In this document: one piece after another, positions 26,248 through 35,841 of the stretch
How positions within the stretch are numbered: position 1 is the first letter of the stretch
Layout of the letters: each line of letters starts with the position of its first letter
Source: Glaciecola sp965660625
GTDB taxonomy: Bacteria > Pseudomonadota > Gammaproteobacteria > Enterobacterales > Alteromonadaceae
Length of the DNA stretch: 64,000 nucleotides
Assembly (NCBI GenBank): GCA_965660625.1
Contig: CBFIAR010000007.1
Location: 1 to 64,000, forward strand
Direction of reading: 5' to 3'
Program-made: the position numbers and the translations under genes
Notes under the pieces: model-generated
Told to the model about the DNA's origin: nothing
The model's database searches: none
Seen by the model: only the letters and a program-made list of their open reading frames with translations

Positions 26248-27849
26248 TCAATCAGCTAATATCATATCAGCGACTTTTTCTGCAATTGCGATGGTCGGTG
26301 CGTTCGTATTACCACTCGTTAACGTCGGCATCACTGATGCGTCAATCACTCTAAGCGCTTCAATACCATGTACCTTTAATGCAGAATCGACTACGGCAAG
26401 TTCATCGTGTCCCATCTTACATGTACCAACGGGATGATAGACTAAGCCAAGACGCTCTTTTGCTTTCGCAAGAATACTTTCGTCTGATTCATTTTCAAAG
26501 CCTGGATGCATTTCATCTACTCGATACTCATCAAATGCTGGTGCTGCCATAATTTTTCGAACCTGGCGCATACCATCAATCATGACTTTTCTGTCTTTTC
26601 CGTGTTCGTCTGAAAGGAAGTTAAAGTCTACAATTGGATCATCTAAATAATTACCAGACTTGAGTTGAATGCTGCCTCGACTTTCTGGTCGTAATACGCA
26701 TATATGGCAAGAGTAACCGTGGCCACTCATGAGTTTGATGTCTCGCCCGTTGTCGTCATATAACAATGGCACCATGTGCAGCTGAATATCAGGTCTGGTA
26801 AGTTCATCTGATGACTTTAAAAAGGCACCTGCTTCCAGCATACTGTTGGCTAATTTTCCCTTCTTTTTAAATATATATTTTAGCGTGTCAGGTAGCATTT
26901 TTAGCATGCTCATGGGTGAACTGGTAAAACCATCACGCTTTTTACTGCGCACTAAGATGCACGAATCAACGTGTTCTTGCAGGTTCTTGCCAACACCAGG
27001 CAGATGTTTTGCAACAGTGATATTGTGCTTTTCCAATTCCGCTTTATCGCCAATACCTGAAAGCATCAGAATTTGAGGAGACTGAATAGCACCCGCACTT
27101 AAAATCACTTCCTTGTTAGCCATGATTGTTTGCGTGTTACCCCTTATTTCAACTTCAACACCAACAGCTTTGCTGTCTTTGATAATAATGCGTTTAACAC
27201 GAGCCCCGGTTTTTACATCCAAATTAGGTCGCGACATAACGGGCGTAAGATAAGCTCTAGCTGCACTGCAGCGTTGGCCGCCTTTGATCGTGCACTGATA
27301 ATAACCTACACCCTCTTGGTCAGCGCCGTTAAAGTCGTCTGTGTATTTAAAACCGGCTTGTTTACCTGCTTCAATAAAGCGTTTGCTGATCTCGTAATTA
27401 ACAGGCCGAGTCGAGACATTTAAAGGCCCACCTTTACCATGTAGCTCATCTGACAAACCTTCGTTATTCTCAGATTTTTTGAAGTAAGGCAACATGTCAT
27501 CGAATGACCAGCCTTCATTACCTAATGCAGCCCAATGATTGTAATCTTCCGCTTGTCCACGAATATAAAGCATTGCGTTAGTTGCTGAACTGCCGCCCAG
27601 CCCTCTACCGCGAGGAATAAACATGGGTTCACCCTTGCGTATGTCAGACTTCACTTCAGCGTTGAAACTCCAGTTATATTTTTTGAGGAACATAAATGCG
27701 GCAAAAGCACCTGGGGTGTTGACTAAAAAACTGTTGTTGTCAGAACCGGCCTCTAACACGCAAACACTATTTTGTGTCGATTCTGTCAGTCTATTTGCTA
27801 ATACACAGCCAGCAGAACCAGCACCGATTATTATGTAGTCAAAATTCAT
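26248..27849 (-). CDS. GMC-family FAD alcohol dehydrogenase (choline dehydrogenase/AlkJ-like)
   Basis: This 533-residue flavoenzyme shows the FAD dinucleotide motif GAGSAGCVLANRL (8-20), GMC signature 1 around RGRGLGGSSATNAMLYIRG, signature 2 SAGAIQSPQILMLSGIG, and the active-site histidine in YHPVGTCKMG. Families with this pattern oxidise primary alcohols to aldehydes (AlkJ-type) or choline. Betaine genes are absent. Its place next to aldehyde dehydrogenase, acyl-CoA ligase and alkylsulfatase genes argues for fatty alcohols. It is the last gene of the minus-strand run, 80 bases after the ligase. Confidence 0.85.
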   Translation of the reverse strand: MNFDYIIIGAGSAGCVLANRLTESTQNSVCVLEAGSDNNSFLVNTPGAFAAFMFLKKYNWSFNAEVKSDIRKGEPMFIPRGRGLGGSSATNAMLYIRGQAEDYNHWAALGNEGWSFDDMLPYFKKSENNEGLSDELHGKGGPLNVSTRPVNYEISKRFIEAGKQAGFKYTDDFNGADQEGVGYYQCTIKGGQRCSAARAYLTPVMSRPNLDVKTGARVKRIIIKDSKAVGVEVEIRGNTQTIMANKEVILSAGAIQSPQILMLSGIGDKAELEKHNITVAKHLPGVGKNLQEHVDSCILVRSKKRDGFTSSPMSMLKMLPDTLKYIFKKKGKLANSMLEAGAFLKSSDELTRPDIQLHMVPLLYDDNGRDIKLMSGHGYSCHICVLRPESRGSIQLKSGNYLDDPIVDFNFLSDEHGKDRKVMIDGMRQVRKIMAAPAFDEYRVDEMHPGFENESDESILAKAKERLGLVYHPVGTCKMGHDELAVVDSALKVHGIEALRVIDASVMPTLTSGNTNAPTIAIAEKVADMILAD

Positions 27850-27929
27850 GAGTTTTCTCCAATGCTAATTAACTATTATTAATTAACGCTTGCTAAGGAC
27901 TTTTGTTCTAAAAACGTTAAAAAAATTTA

Positions 27930-29486
27930 TTATTTGCGCAATTCACGACGTAAAATCTTACCTACCGTTGATTTCGGTAGCTCGTCGAGAACGACTACTT
28001 TTTTAGGGACTTTATATGCGGTCAAAAACTCGCGACAGTGCGCAATGAGGTCCGCCTCGATGATATCTTTGTGAACCGTAATATAGGCACAGACCTTTTC
28101 ACCTGAATGTTCGCATGGCTCGCCAATAACTGCAGCTTCAGCGACATCTGGATGTTGGGTAATAACCTGCTCTACTTCGTTAGGGTAAACGTTAAATCCA
28201 GAGATAATGACCATGTCTTTTAATCGGTCGACAATTTTTATATGGCCGCTTGGTAATACTAAGCCAATATCACCCGTTTTGAAAAAACCATCATGAGTGA
28301 TTGATTTTGCGGTTTCGTCTGCTCGTTGCCAATAGCCTTTCATCACCTGTGGACCGCTAACGAGTAGCTCACCTTCTTCACCCTCGGCAACGTCTTCACC
28401 CTCAGGATTGATAAATTTAATAATGGTATTTGGCAATGGCAATCCCACTGTACCCATGACTTCTTTACCGGGCTCGTTCATGCAAACAACGGGGGAGGTT
28501 TCTGAAAGACCATATCCTTCGGCAATAGTACATCCGGTTACCTTCATCCAAGCCTCTGCTGCTGATGAAGTGAGAGCCGTTCCGCCTGAAATAGTCACCT
28601 TCAATGCGGAAAAGTCGAGTTTGTGAAAGTCAGGCTGACTGCATAAACCAATAAAGAGCGTATTTAAGCCAGCAAAACCAGTAAATTTAAACGGTTTAAT
28701 TGCATCGATAAAGGCATTCATATCACGTGGATTCGGGATCAATATATTCATATTGCCACTGCAAGCCAGCATTACCATATTCACTGTGAATGCATAGATG
28801 TGATAAAGCGGTAGTGGGCATACAAAAATTTCGTTACCAACTTCAGGGTCAAAGCCAAGTCGAGGTGCAGTCTGCTGGGTGTTGCTGATGATACTGTTGT
28901 TTGTCAACATCGCGCCTTTTGACACCCCGGTTGTACCGCCGGTGTACTGCAAAACGCATACATCGTCTAAATCTTGATTTTGACGCGGAGCGAGCGGCTC
29001 AGTGTTGTTAGCATTTAGTATGTCGAGTAGTTGATGCGTACCTTCTGGTGCATCGGGTATTTCACCCGCAGATATCAGGTCGCCTGCTTGCGTAATAATG
29101 ACCTGTTGAATGTCGGTTTGCGATTGAATTTCCGCTAACTTAGGGTATAAGTCGGCTAATATAATAATCGCTTTTGCACCGGAGTCGTTGAACTGATGTT
29201 GCATTTCACGAGTTGTATACAGTGGGTTGGTGTTTACTAACACCAAGCCGGCTCGCAGTGCAGCGTAAGCAGCAATCGGATATTGAATTAGGTTAGGAAG
29301 CTGAATAATAATTCGATCACCTGATTTCAGCCCGGAGTGCTGCTGTAACCACACTGCTAATGCATAGGACTTCTGATCAATTTCAGCAAAGCTTAGTGTT
29401 TGTCCTAAACAATGGAATGCGGGTTTATCTGCATATTTTGTTAGCCTTTCTTCAATCAAATCGGCCAAGCTATTTATTACTGTCAT
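27930..29486 (-). CDS. Long-chain acyl-CoA synthetase (FadD-like)
   Basis: Starting at the ATG at 29486, which has AGGGAAA just upstream, the protein has 518 residues. The longer frame to 29552 overlaps the aldehyde dehydrogenase gene and is not needed. It is an ANL adenylate-forming enzyme with P-loop YTGGTTGVSKGA, GYGLSETSPVV, the hinge region DRLKDMVIISGFNVYP and the catalytic lysine in KSTVGKILRRELRK at the C-terminus. It would activate free fatty acids to acyl-CoA at the membrane for beta-oxidation. It sits 19 bases after the aldehyde dehydrogenase gene in one operon. Confidence 0.88.
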   Translation of the reverse strand: MTVINSLADLIEERLTKYADKPAFHCLGQTLSFAEIDQKSYALAVWLQQHSGLKSGDRIIIQLPNLIQYPIAAYAALRAGLVLVNTNPLYTTREMQHQFNDSGAKAIIILADLYPKLAEIQSQTDIQQVIITQAGDLISAGEIPDAPEGTHQLLDILNANNTEPLAPRQNQDLDDVCVLQYTGGTTGVSKGAMLTNNSIISNTQQTAPRLGFDPEVGNEIFVCPLPLYHIYAFTVNMVMLACSGNMNILIPNPRDMNAFIDAIKPFKFTGFAGLNTLFIGLCSQPDFHKLDFSALKVTISGGTALTSSAAEAWMKVTGCTIAEGYGLSETSPVVCMNEPGKEVMGTVGLPLPNTIIKFINPEGEDVAEGEEGELLVSGPQVMKGYWQRADETAKSITHDGFFKTGDIGLVLPSGHIKIVDRLKDMVIISGFNVYPNEVEQVITQHPDVAEAAVIGEPCEHSGEKVCAYITVHKDIIEADLIAHCREFLTAYKVPKKVVVLDELPKSTVGKILRRELRK

Positions 29487-29505
29487 GTTGTTTCCCTGCC
29501 GGTGT

Positions 29506-30924
29506 TTATCGAATAAAAAATTTATAAACCAACTTGTGTACTGCTTTGCCATAAGGAGGAAATAGGAGGCTAGCGAACGATATCTTGCCGCGTTTCAGTA
29601 TTGACTTGGGGTGTGAGAATCTAATAAAGCCTTCTTCTCCATGATAATTCCCTATGCCTGAGGCGCCAACGCCGCCAAAAGGTAAGTCATCATTAGCCAC
29701 ATGGAATGCCGCATCGTTAATACAAACTCCGCCAGCGATAGTTTGTTCTAATATCTTGCGCTGAATCTCTTTTTGGAAGCTGTAAATATACAGGGATAGT
29801 GGTCGCGGTCGTGCATTGATGTAATCAATGGCATCGTCGATGTTCTTATATTCCTTGATAGGAAGTAAAGGGCCAAAGATTTCTTCTTGCATGATTTGCA
29901 TATCGTCGGTCACGTTGGTCACAATGGTCAACGGGATTTTTCGATTCGCGGTATCAGTGTGTTCATTCGCTAGTGGAATAATTGTTGCCCCTTTTTTTAA
30001 GGCATCGTCCAGTAAACCCTGAATTCTATCGTATTGACGTTGGTTTATAATGCTTGTGTAATCTTTATTTTCTTGAACACAAGGGAACATAGACGTGAAT
30101 CGTGTCTGCAACTCAGAAACCAATTGCTCTACTTTTCCCTGTGGGCAAAATATGTAATCCGGTGCTACGCAGGTTTGTCCACAGTTAAGTGTTTTGCCGA
30201 AAATAAAGCGTTCAACGGCAGTACTAAGATTCATATCATCTGCAATGATAGCGGGTGATTTTCCGCCCAACTCTAAGGTAACCGGCACGAGATTTTTCGC
30301 TGCTGCTTGCATCACCAGCTTGCCTACATGGGTTGAGCCAGTGAAGAATAGGTGGTCAAACTGCATGGCAGAAAAAGCGGCTGCAACATCAGCTTCGCCT
30401 CCTATTACCGCAATTTCGTCAATCGCAAATTCGCTGGCGAGTAAATCAGCGAGTAACTGATTGGTATTCGGCGTGAACTCTGACATTTTAAGCATGGCAC
30501 GATTACCTGCAGCCAGTGCTGTGGTCAGTGGTCCCATCGACAAAAATACGGGATAATTCCAAGGTACAATGATGCCAATTACGCCAAGCGGCTGGCACAT
30601 AACATGCCCTGATGCTGGCTGAAATAATATGCCAATGTGTTTGCGCTTGGGTTTCATCCACTTTTTCAATTGTTTGATCGTGTAATTGATGCCTGAAACG
30701 GTAGTCAGCAGGTCGCCAATTAGCGAGTCATCGGTACTGCGCTGACCAAAATCCAAACGCAACGCTTCTGCTAGAACGTGTTGATTATCCAACATCAACT
30801 TTTTCAATTTTTTCAAATTGTTGATCCGAGTCGTATAATCAGGAAATGGCGCTGTGTTAAACGCCAACTGCTGCTTTGTGTGAATGTGCGCTAAGGCCTC
30901 GATTTGAGTCATCAAATTAGACAT
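29506..30924 (-). CDS. Aldehyde dehydrogenase (coniferyl/fatty aldehyde type)
   Basis: The ATG at 30924 with AAGGAG upstream gives 472 residues. The start overlaps the end of the RND gene by eight bases, indicating coupling. Catalytic features are the nucleophile C in LNCGQTCVAPDY, the general-base E in LELGGKSP, PWNYPVFLSMGPL, and EEIFGPLLP. The hydrophobic C-terminus (KAVHKLVYKFFIR) recalls membrane-attached fatty aldehyde dehydrogenases (ALDH3-like). It would oxidise the aldehyde made by the GMC enzyme to the fatty acid; the preferred chain is unknown. Confidence 0.85.
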   Translation of the reverse strand: MSNLMTQIEALAHIHTKQQLAFNTAPFPDYTTRINNLKKLKKLMLDNQHVLAEALRLDFGQRSTDDSLIGDLLTTVSGINYTIKQLKKWMKPKRKHIGILFQPASGHVMCQPLGVIGIIVPWNYPVFLSMGPLTTALAAGNRAMLKMSEFTPNTNQLLADLLASEFAIDEIAVIGGEADVAAAFSAMQFDHLFFTGSTHVGKLVMQAAAKNLVPVTLELGGKSPAIIADDMNLSTAVERFIFGKTLNCGQTCVAPDYIFCPQGKVEQLVSELQTRFTSMFPCVQENKDYTSIINQRQYDRIQGLLDDALKKGATIIPLANEHTDTANRKIPLTIVTNVTDDMQIMQEEIFGPLLPIKEYKNIDDAIDYINARPRPLSLYIYSFQKEIQRKILEQTIAGGVCINDAAFHVANDDLPFGGVGASGIGNYHGEEGFIRFSHPKSILKRGKISFASLLFPPYGKAVHKLVYKFFIR

Positions 30925-33298
30925 GATTATGCTCCTTGGTTGGATTTTTTGATTCTGTATTATTGCTGGTGCCAATTCTGAGTAGCCATGCAATCGCTGG
31001 AATTAAGGTAAGGGCGCCGACCATGTTCAATATAAACATGAAGGTTAACAACAAGCCCATATCTGCTTGGAATTTAATCGGTGAAAATACCCAAGTAGCT
31101 ACGCCGATAGCAAGGGTTAAGCCCGTAAAGGCAACGGCTTTACCGGTTTGATTCAATGCAAATACATAGCTGTCATACAAGGATTTACGTTGCGCTAAGG
31201 CTTCATTGATTTTGCTGAAAATATAAATACCATAATCAACACCAATACCGACACCAAGGGCAATCACAGGAAGGGTTGCCACTTTTACGCCGATACCTAA
31301 TTTTGCCATCAGAGCTTGGCTAAGCAATGACGTTAACATTAATGGTAATATAATGGCGATTACGGTTCGGACAGAACGAAAGGTAATTAAACAGAGTGCG
31401 ATAACCACTGAATATACCCAAATCAGCATTTCGGTTTGCGCATCCTCAATAACCATATTCGTCACTGCTTCAACGCCTGCATTACCAGCGGCTAGTAAAA
31501 ATTCAACATCGCCTGAATCATACTTTTGCTTGAACGCTTGCACTGTGGCAACAACAGCTTCTAAGGTATCTGCTTTATGGTCGTCTAAAAAGATAAGGAT
31601 AGGAACCATTGAACAGTCTTGGTTGATTAAGCCTGGTGGTGTTCTTGAAACCGATGCATTGGTCATAAACTGATTACGATTTAAGCCAAACCATTTCAAT
31701 GAGCCTTCGTTCATGCCAAACATACCGAACTTGGAAACGTTAGCCACCGACTTAACATCTTGTACTCCCTTAACGTTTTTTACTTCCCACTGTAATTTAT
31801 CTATCCATGTGAGATTGTCATAGGTAATGCAGGTATCAGGCGTAGTTTTTGCCATCACCACAAATACGTCAGTGCTCGTACTGTAATTTTCGACTACGTA
31901 AGCGTTGTCTAAGTTGTAGCGGGAATCTGCGCGTAATTCAGGTGCACCTGCATCAAGATCGCCAATTTTCAAAAACTGTGAATAATACAAACCTAGCATA
32001 CTTAGCAGTACGGCAACGACTAATGCATATTTCGCTTTTGGTGGACGCGCAAAGCCAGCGATCGAAGCCGCTAATTTATTTGGTGAAGCTGCATCTGCTG
32101 AACTTGCGCTAGTGGTGTGTCGATCTCTTCCACCCGTCGATACGCCAATGAAACTGATAATAATCGGCAGAGCAACTAAGTTGGTAATGATAATGACCGC
32201 AACACCAATACTGGCAGCAATAGCAAGTTCTCTTATTACACCAATATCAATGACCATCAGTGTCGTAAAACCGATAGCATCACTTACTAATGCGGTAATA
32301 CCAGCTAGATAAAGAGAGCGGAATGCTAACTTAGATGCGTTGAATTTATCAGAGCCGGTTTTTACATGTTGAATAATGCCAGTGATAATCTGCACACCAT
32401 GGCTGACACCAATGGCGAACACCAAAAACGGCACTAGCATGCTGTAAGGGTTAACCCCAAAGCCCAATAAATTGAGTATGCCGAGTTGACTAATAACCGC
32501 CAGTACTGAAAACACAAGTACAACTACCGTACTGCGCAAACAACGAGAATATAAGAGTAATAAAATGAAGGTGATCACGACTGCTAAGCCGAAGAAGATG
32601 ACAACTTGAACTGCCCCTTCTATTAAGTCTCCAACGACTTTTGCAAAGCCGACGATACGAATATTAATTGTATCGTCGTCATACTTATCGCGAATATCTC
32701 GCTCGAGTTTTTCTGACAGCTCGCGATAATCCAGAGGCAGCCCTGTTTCAGGGTTTTTCTCTTGCAGCGGGGCCAAAACAATTGCAGATTTGAAATCATT
32801 GCCAACTAGCACGCCAACTTGACCTGACTTAAATACATTGGTTTTAAGTTGGTCTAGCATACTGTCAGAACCGTCATAACCATCAGGCACTACGGCACCG
32901 CCTACAAAGCCTTCTTCGGTCACTTCCTGCCAGCGCACGCTAGGAGTCCAAAGACTCTTTAAGGCGTTACGATTAACACCAGGGATAAAGAAGACATCGT
33001 CGGTAACTTGTCTTAGTGTTTGCTGAAACGCCTGTGTAAAAATGTCGCCCTCTTCGGTTTCAACAATAACGCGGATGACATTTCCTAAGTCGGCTAATTC
33101 GCTTTGATAGGCTTTGTAGTTATTAATAAATTCATGATCGCCCGGCACCATTTTGCTAAAGCTAGCTTCTGGTTTTACTTGAATTGCTTCTGTTGCTAAA
33201 AAAGTAAAAACTATGGTGAGTATGAAAAGTATCAGTTTGCGGTTTGCAAACATGAGTTTTTCAATAATTCGCTCGGTAGATAAGTGTGTTGAAGACAT
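30917..33298 (-). CDS. MMPL/RND-superfamily transporter (Patched-like)
   Basis: This 793-residue protein has the RND layout of 12 membrane helices: one after the cytoplasmic N-terminus (ILFILTIVFTFLATEAI), a large periplasmic loop (about 50-225), a five-helix block (about 228-385), a second loop (about 440-615) and a final block with GVGIGVDYGIYIFSKI. The family exports or moves hydrophobic substrates such as lipids, sterols and hopanoids using the proton gradient. It follows the YCF48-like gene by nine bases and overlaps the aldehyde dehydrogenase start. In many gammaproteobacteria such a transporter occurs with DUF1302, DUF1329 and YCF48-like genes, as here. The direction of transport and the substrate are unknown. 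Confidence 0.85.
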   Translation of the reverse strand: MSSTHLSTERIIEKLMFANRKLILFILTIVFTFLATEAIQVKPEASFSKMVPGDHEFINNYKAYQSELADLGNVIRVIVETEEGDIFTQAFQQTLRQVTDDVFFIPGVNRNALKSLWTPSVRWQEVTEEGFVGGAVVPDGYDGSDSMLDQLKTNVFKSGQVGVLVGNDFKSAIVLAPLQEKNPETGLPLDYRELSEKLERDIRDKYDDDTINIRIVGFAKVVGDLIEGAVQVVIFFGLAVVITFILLLLYSRCLRSTVVVLVFSVLAVISQLGILNLLGFGVNPYSMLVPFLVFAIGVSHGVQIITGIIQHVKTGSDKFNASKLAFRSLYLAGITALVSDAIGFTTLMVIDIGVIRELAIAASIGVAVIIITNLVALPIIISFIGVSTGGRDRHTTSASSADAASPNKLAASIAGFARPPKAKYALVVAVLLSMLGLYYSQFLKIGDLDAGAPELRADSRYNLDNAYVVENYSTSTDVFVVMAKTTPDTCITYDNLTWIDKLQWEVKNVKGVQDVKSVANVSKFGMFGMNEGSLKWFGLNRNQFMTNASVSRTPPGLINQDCSMVPILIFLDDHKADTLEAVVATVQAFKQKYDSGDVEFLLAAGNAGVEAVTNMVIEDAQTEMLIWVYSVVIALCLITFRSVRTVIAIILPLMLTSLLSQALMAKLGIGVKVATLPVIALGVGIGVDYGIYIFSKINEALAQRKSLYDSYVFALNQTGKAVAFTGLTLAIGVATWVFSPIKFQADMGLLLTFMFILNMVGALTLIPAIAWLLRIGTSNNTESKNPTKEHNHV

Positions 33299-33307
33299 GT
33301 TTATTCC

Positions 33308-34510
33308 TTAGTTACCGATAGTCCATCGTTTGATACCAAGTTGACCAGCAAACACGAGTTGCTTATCGCTGGTCAACATTACAGAAGCGAAAGTGCTTCC
33401 GGACGGATGTTTGTAGATGCTTTGATTTTTAGGGCTGGTGAGAGGGAAGGTTACAATCAGTCCTCCATGGCCGACTAAATAGGTAGTACCGCTTTCGTCA
33501 ATGGCGCCGCCCAGAAAGGAAGTAGATAGTGTTTTTGGCAGTAAAACCCAAGTCTCCCCGCTATCCTCCGAAACGACGATATGACCTTGTAAGCCAAATG
33601 CAACGAGATGATCAGAATTAGGCGATGTTTCGATACCGAAAAAGCTACCGTTGTATGGTAAATCCATTCTTTCCCAGCTCTCACCGTTGTCGCTTGATTT
33701 TGCTGCCACGGCATTTTCACCTACGATGAACAGATTACCCTTGGCGTCTTTTGAAATTGCATTGAGATGAAATTTATTTTCATTGTCGATTTTGTTATTT
33801 ATAAAATCCCACGTAAGCCCATTGTCTTTGCTTTGCAATAGAGTGCCGTAAGCGCCGGTCGCAAAAACAGTACCGTTATCTGCTGTTATGACTGAGAGTA
33901 GGGGTTTGTTAGGGCCTGCTTGCTTTTCTTTTTGCGCATCTTCGAGTGCAAACTGTAAATCTTCTAAATAATATTCTTCATCGTACCTATCAGCATCAGA
34001 CGGCAGATTTTCTAAGCGTAATTCTTGCGCTTCAATTTGCTTGCCTAGAGAGCTTGTTAATAAATCGGTTAAGCTGTAACCGTCGAATACTTTTGTCCAT
34101 TCTTGGCTTTCTTGCTTGAAGAGTAAGATAACGGCGTCGTGTCCTACTGCGACGAAGTCACCATTTTTAAGCTTGCTGACATCGGTGATAGTAACGCTAA
34201 CGGGAACAGCGAATTGTGACCACTGCTCGGGTGTCTTCCAATTAATGATATGACCACGCTCGCCAACGGCGATGTAACCACCGTCGTGCGCAATCATGTT
34301 GAGTAAAACGCTTTTACTCGCCAATTGGCTTTTGAGTGTCGGCTCATTTAATAGCTCTAGCTTATTTTGCGCGTACAGCCCTGAGCTGAATAGGAGCCCT
34401 GAGCCAACAAAGAGCCCTGAGCCAACAAAGAGTGCTGTTCTAACTAACAGACTCGACCCGATTAAAAAGGAGAAATACCCGCTAATGATTTTCTTCAATG
34501 ACAATTCCAA
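33308..34510 (-). CDS. YCF48/BNR-repeat periplasmic protein
   Basis: This protein of about 400 residues has an export signal and then a beta-propeller-like domain with Asp-box-type repeats (KDNGLTWDF, SDNGESWERM, SEDSGETWVLL), as in YCF48-related proteins. Partners of this family are assembly or membrane-complex proteins; it probably works with the RND transporter encoded nine bases downstream. The start is TTG; no ATG with a good ribosome-binding site is seen. The hydrophobic signal region is unusually long because LFVGSG is repeated (see the repeat at 34394). It appears to be the first gene of the operon. Confidence 0.75.
   Translation of the reverse strand: MELSLKKIISGYFSFLIGSSLLVRTALFVGSGLFVGSGLLFSSGLYAQNKLELLNEPTLKSQLASKSVLLNMIAHDGGYIAVGERGHIINWKTPEQWSQFAVPVSVTITDVSKLKNGDFVAVGHDAVILLFKQESQEWTKVFDGYSLTDLLTSSLGKQIEAQELRLENLPSDADRYDEEYYLEDLQFALEDAQKEKQAGPNKPLLSVITADNGTVFATGAYGTLLQSKDNGLTWDFINNKIDNENKFHLNAISKDAKGNLFIVGENAVAAKSSDNGESWERMDLPYNGSFFGIETSPNSDHLVAFGLQGHIVVSEDSGETWVLLPKTLSTSFLGGAIDESGTTYLVGHGGLIVTFPLTSPKNQSIYKHPSGSTFASVMLTSDKQLVFAGQLGIKRWTIGN
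34394..34429 (-). repeat. 18-bp perfect tandem repeat within a signal sequence
   Basis: The 18-base unit at 34394-34411 is repeated exactly at 34412-34429, and a degenerate third part follows. In protein this is LFVGSG twice, with a related LLFSSG, inside the hydrophobic core of the signal peptide. Confidence 0.85.
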
Positions 34511-34651
34511 AACACATTAAAACTTTGAGTAACACAAATTTAACAAAATTAACAAATATGTCTTGTTTTTACATGCCAAATGCTTATCTCAGCATTCACA
34601 TTTTTTTGCGGTTATTTTTGCTCGTAAAAATAGAATAGGCAGCTACTTATT

Positions 34652-35674
34652 CTATATTTCAGAACTTCTGTATTCAGTAGGTGTTTTATTCGTCCAACGT
34701 TTGAACGCTCTGTTGAAGTTACTGACGCTAGCAAACCCGACCAAGTAACCTGTTTCACTGAATGAAATATGCTGCTGACGGATATAGTCCAATGCCAGTT
34801 TTTTTCTCGTTGTGTCTAACAAGTCTTTGTAAGTGGTGCCCTTATCAACGAGCTTTCGCTGTAAGTTTCGTAAGCTCATTCCGAGCTGTTTTGCTATGTC
34901 ATTTTGAGAAGGGGCGCCCATCGGGAGCTCTCTATATATAATTGTTTTAACTAAGTAAATTAAGTCATCTTTATCAATTCTATTGAGCAACTCATCTAAT
35001 ATTTTTTCATGCATTTGAGTAATGATTGTATTGCCAACCATCAGCTTTGTGTCCGCCACTTCGCGACTGAACGTAAGCGAATTACTTTCACAAGCATACT
35101 CGACCCTACAGTTAAAAAAAGCTTCCAAATACTCATCATCAATATCAGGCTTCGCGGCTGTTAACTTAACCAATGTTGGCGACATATTTGAGCCCACAAG
35201 TTCTCTAGCGAAGGTCACAATAGTGGCTAAAAACGTTTCAACTAAACAACTCTCAAGCACAGGGCGCTTGGAATCTGGATAGGTATCAATATGCATTTCA
35301 AATAACAAGTCGCTATCTTGCTCGGTCATTTCTATCGTGCAGGTATTGGAAACAACACGTTTGTAGCGCGCCAATCTTTCTAATGCATCGTGTAAAGACG
35401 ATGAAGACATCATCGCATATCCTAAGGCATGAAACATTGAGGGGTGAAAATGCTTTGCTACTTCTGTTGCGAAGTCGCGCCGACCTAGCGTTTGATTGCA
35501 ATGACGCATTAATGTCGCGAGTTTGTCGGCAGCAAGGCGTGACTCTAAATTGCTTAAATCGGTTAACGATATTTGGCACTCCGTGCATTCAGCCTGAAAA
35601 TTGAGGCCATTAGTCTCCATAGCTCTTGAAAACGGTATTAACCAACCACTTAACGTCGAATAGTAATTTGGCAA
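34652..35674 (-). CDS. AraC-family transcriptional regulator
   Basis: This 340-residue protein has an N-terminal ligand-sensing domain of the Arabinose_bd-like type found in OruR/ArgR-like regulators (about 20-200). A C-terminal AraC double helix-turn-helix follows (about 240-335; IAKQLGMSLRNLQRKLVDKG, then FSETGYLVGFASVSNFNRAFKRW). It is divergent from the DUF1302-DUF1329-alkylsulfatase genes and lies upstream of the YCF48-RND-dehydrogenase operon on the same strand. It is therefore the natural candidate to control both arms. The inducer could be a fatty alcohol, acid or alkyl sulfate (inference). Confidence 0.85.
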   Translation of the reverse strand: MPNYYSTLSGWLIPFSRAMETNGLNFQAECTECQISLTDLSNLESRLAADKLATLMRHCNQTLGRRDFATEVAKHFHPSMFHALGYAMMSSSSLHDALERLARYKRVVSNTCTIEMTEQDSDLLFEMHIDTYPDSKRPVLESCLVETFLATIVTFARELVGSNMSPTLVKLTAAKPDIDDEYLEAFFNCRVEYACESNSLTFSREVADTKLMVGNTIITQMHEKILDELLNRIDKDDLIYLVKTIIYRELPMGAPSQNDIAKQLGMSLRNLQRKLVDKGTTYKDLLDTTRKKLALDYIRQQHISFSETGYLVGFASVSNFNRAFKRWTNKTPTEYRSSEI

Positions 35675-35841
35675 ACTAAAAAGCCCTATGATTTATATTA
35701 AAGAAAGGGGACTAGGATCGAGATTATAAATAATTTGCATGAAATGACAATCAATTGGCACAGATAGCTTAACGTTTGTGCTTGTTTAATTATATGTTAA
35801 CAATGTAAACGAACTGTAAATGCTCCCATAGAGGAAGATAT

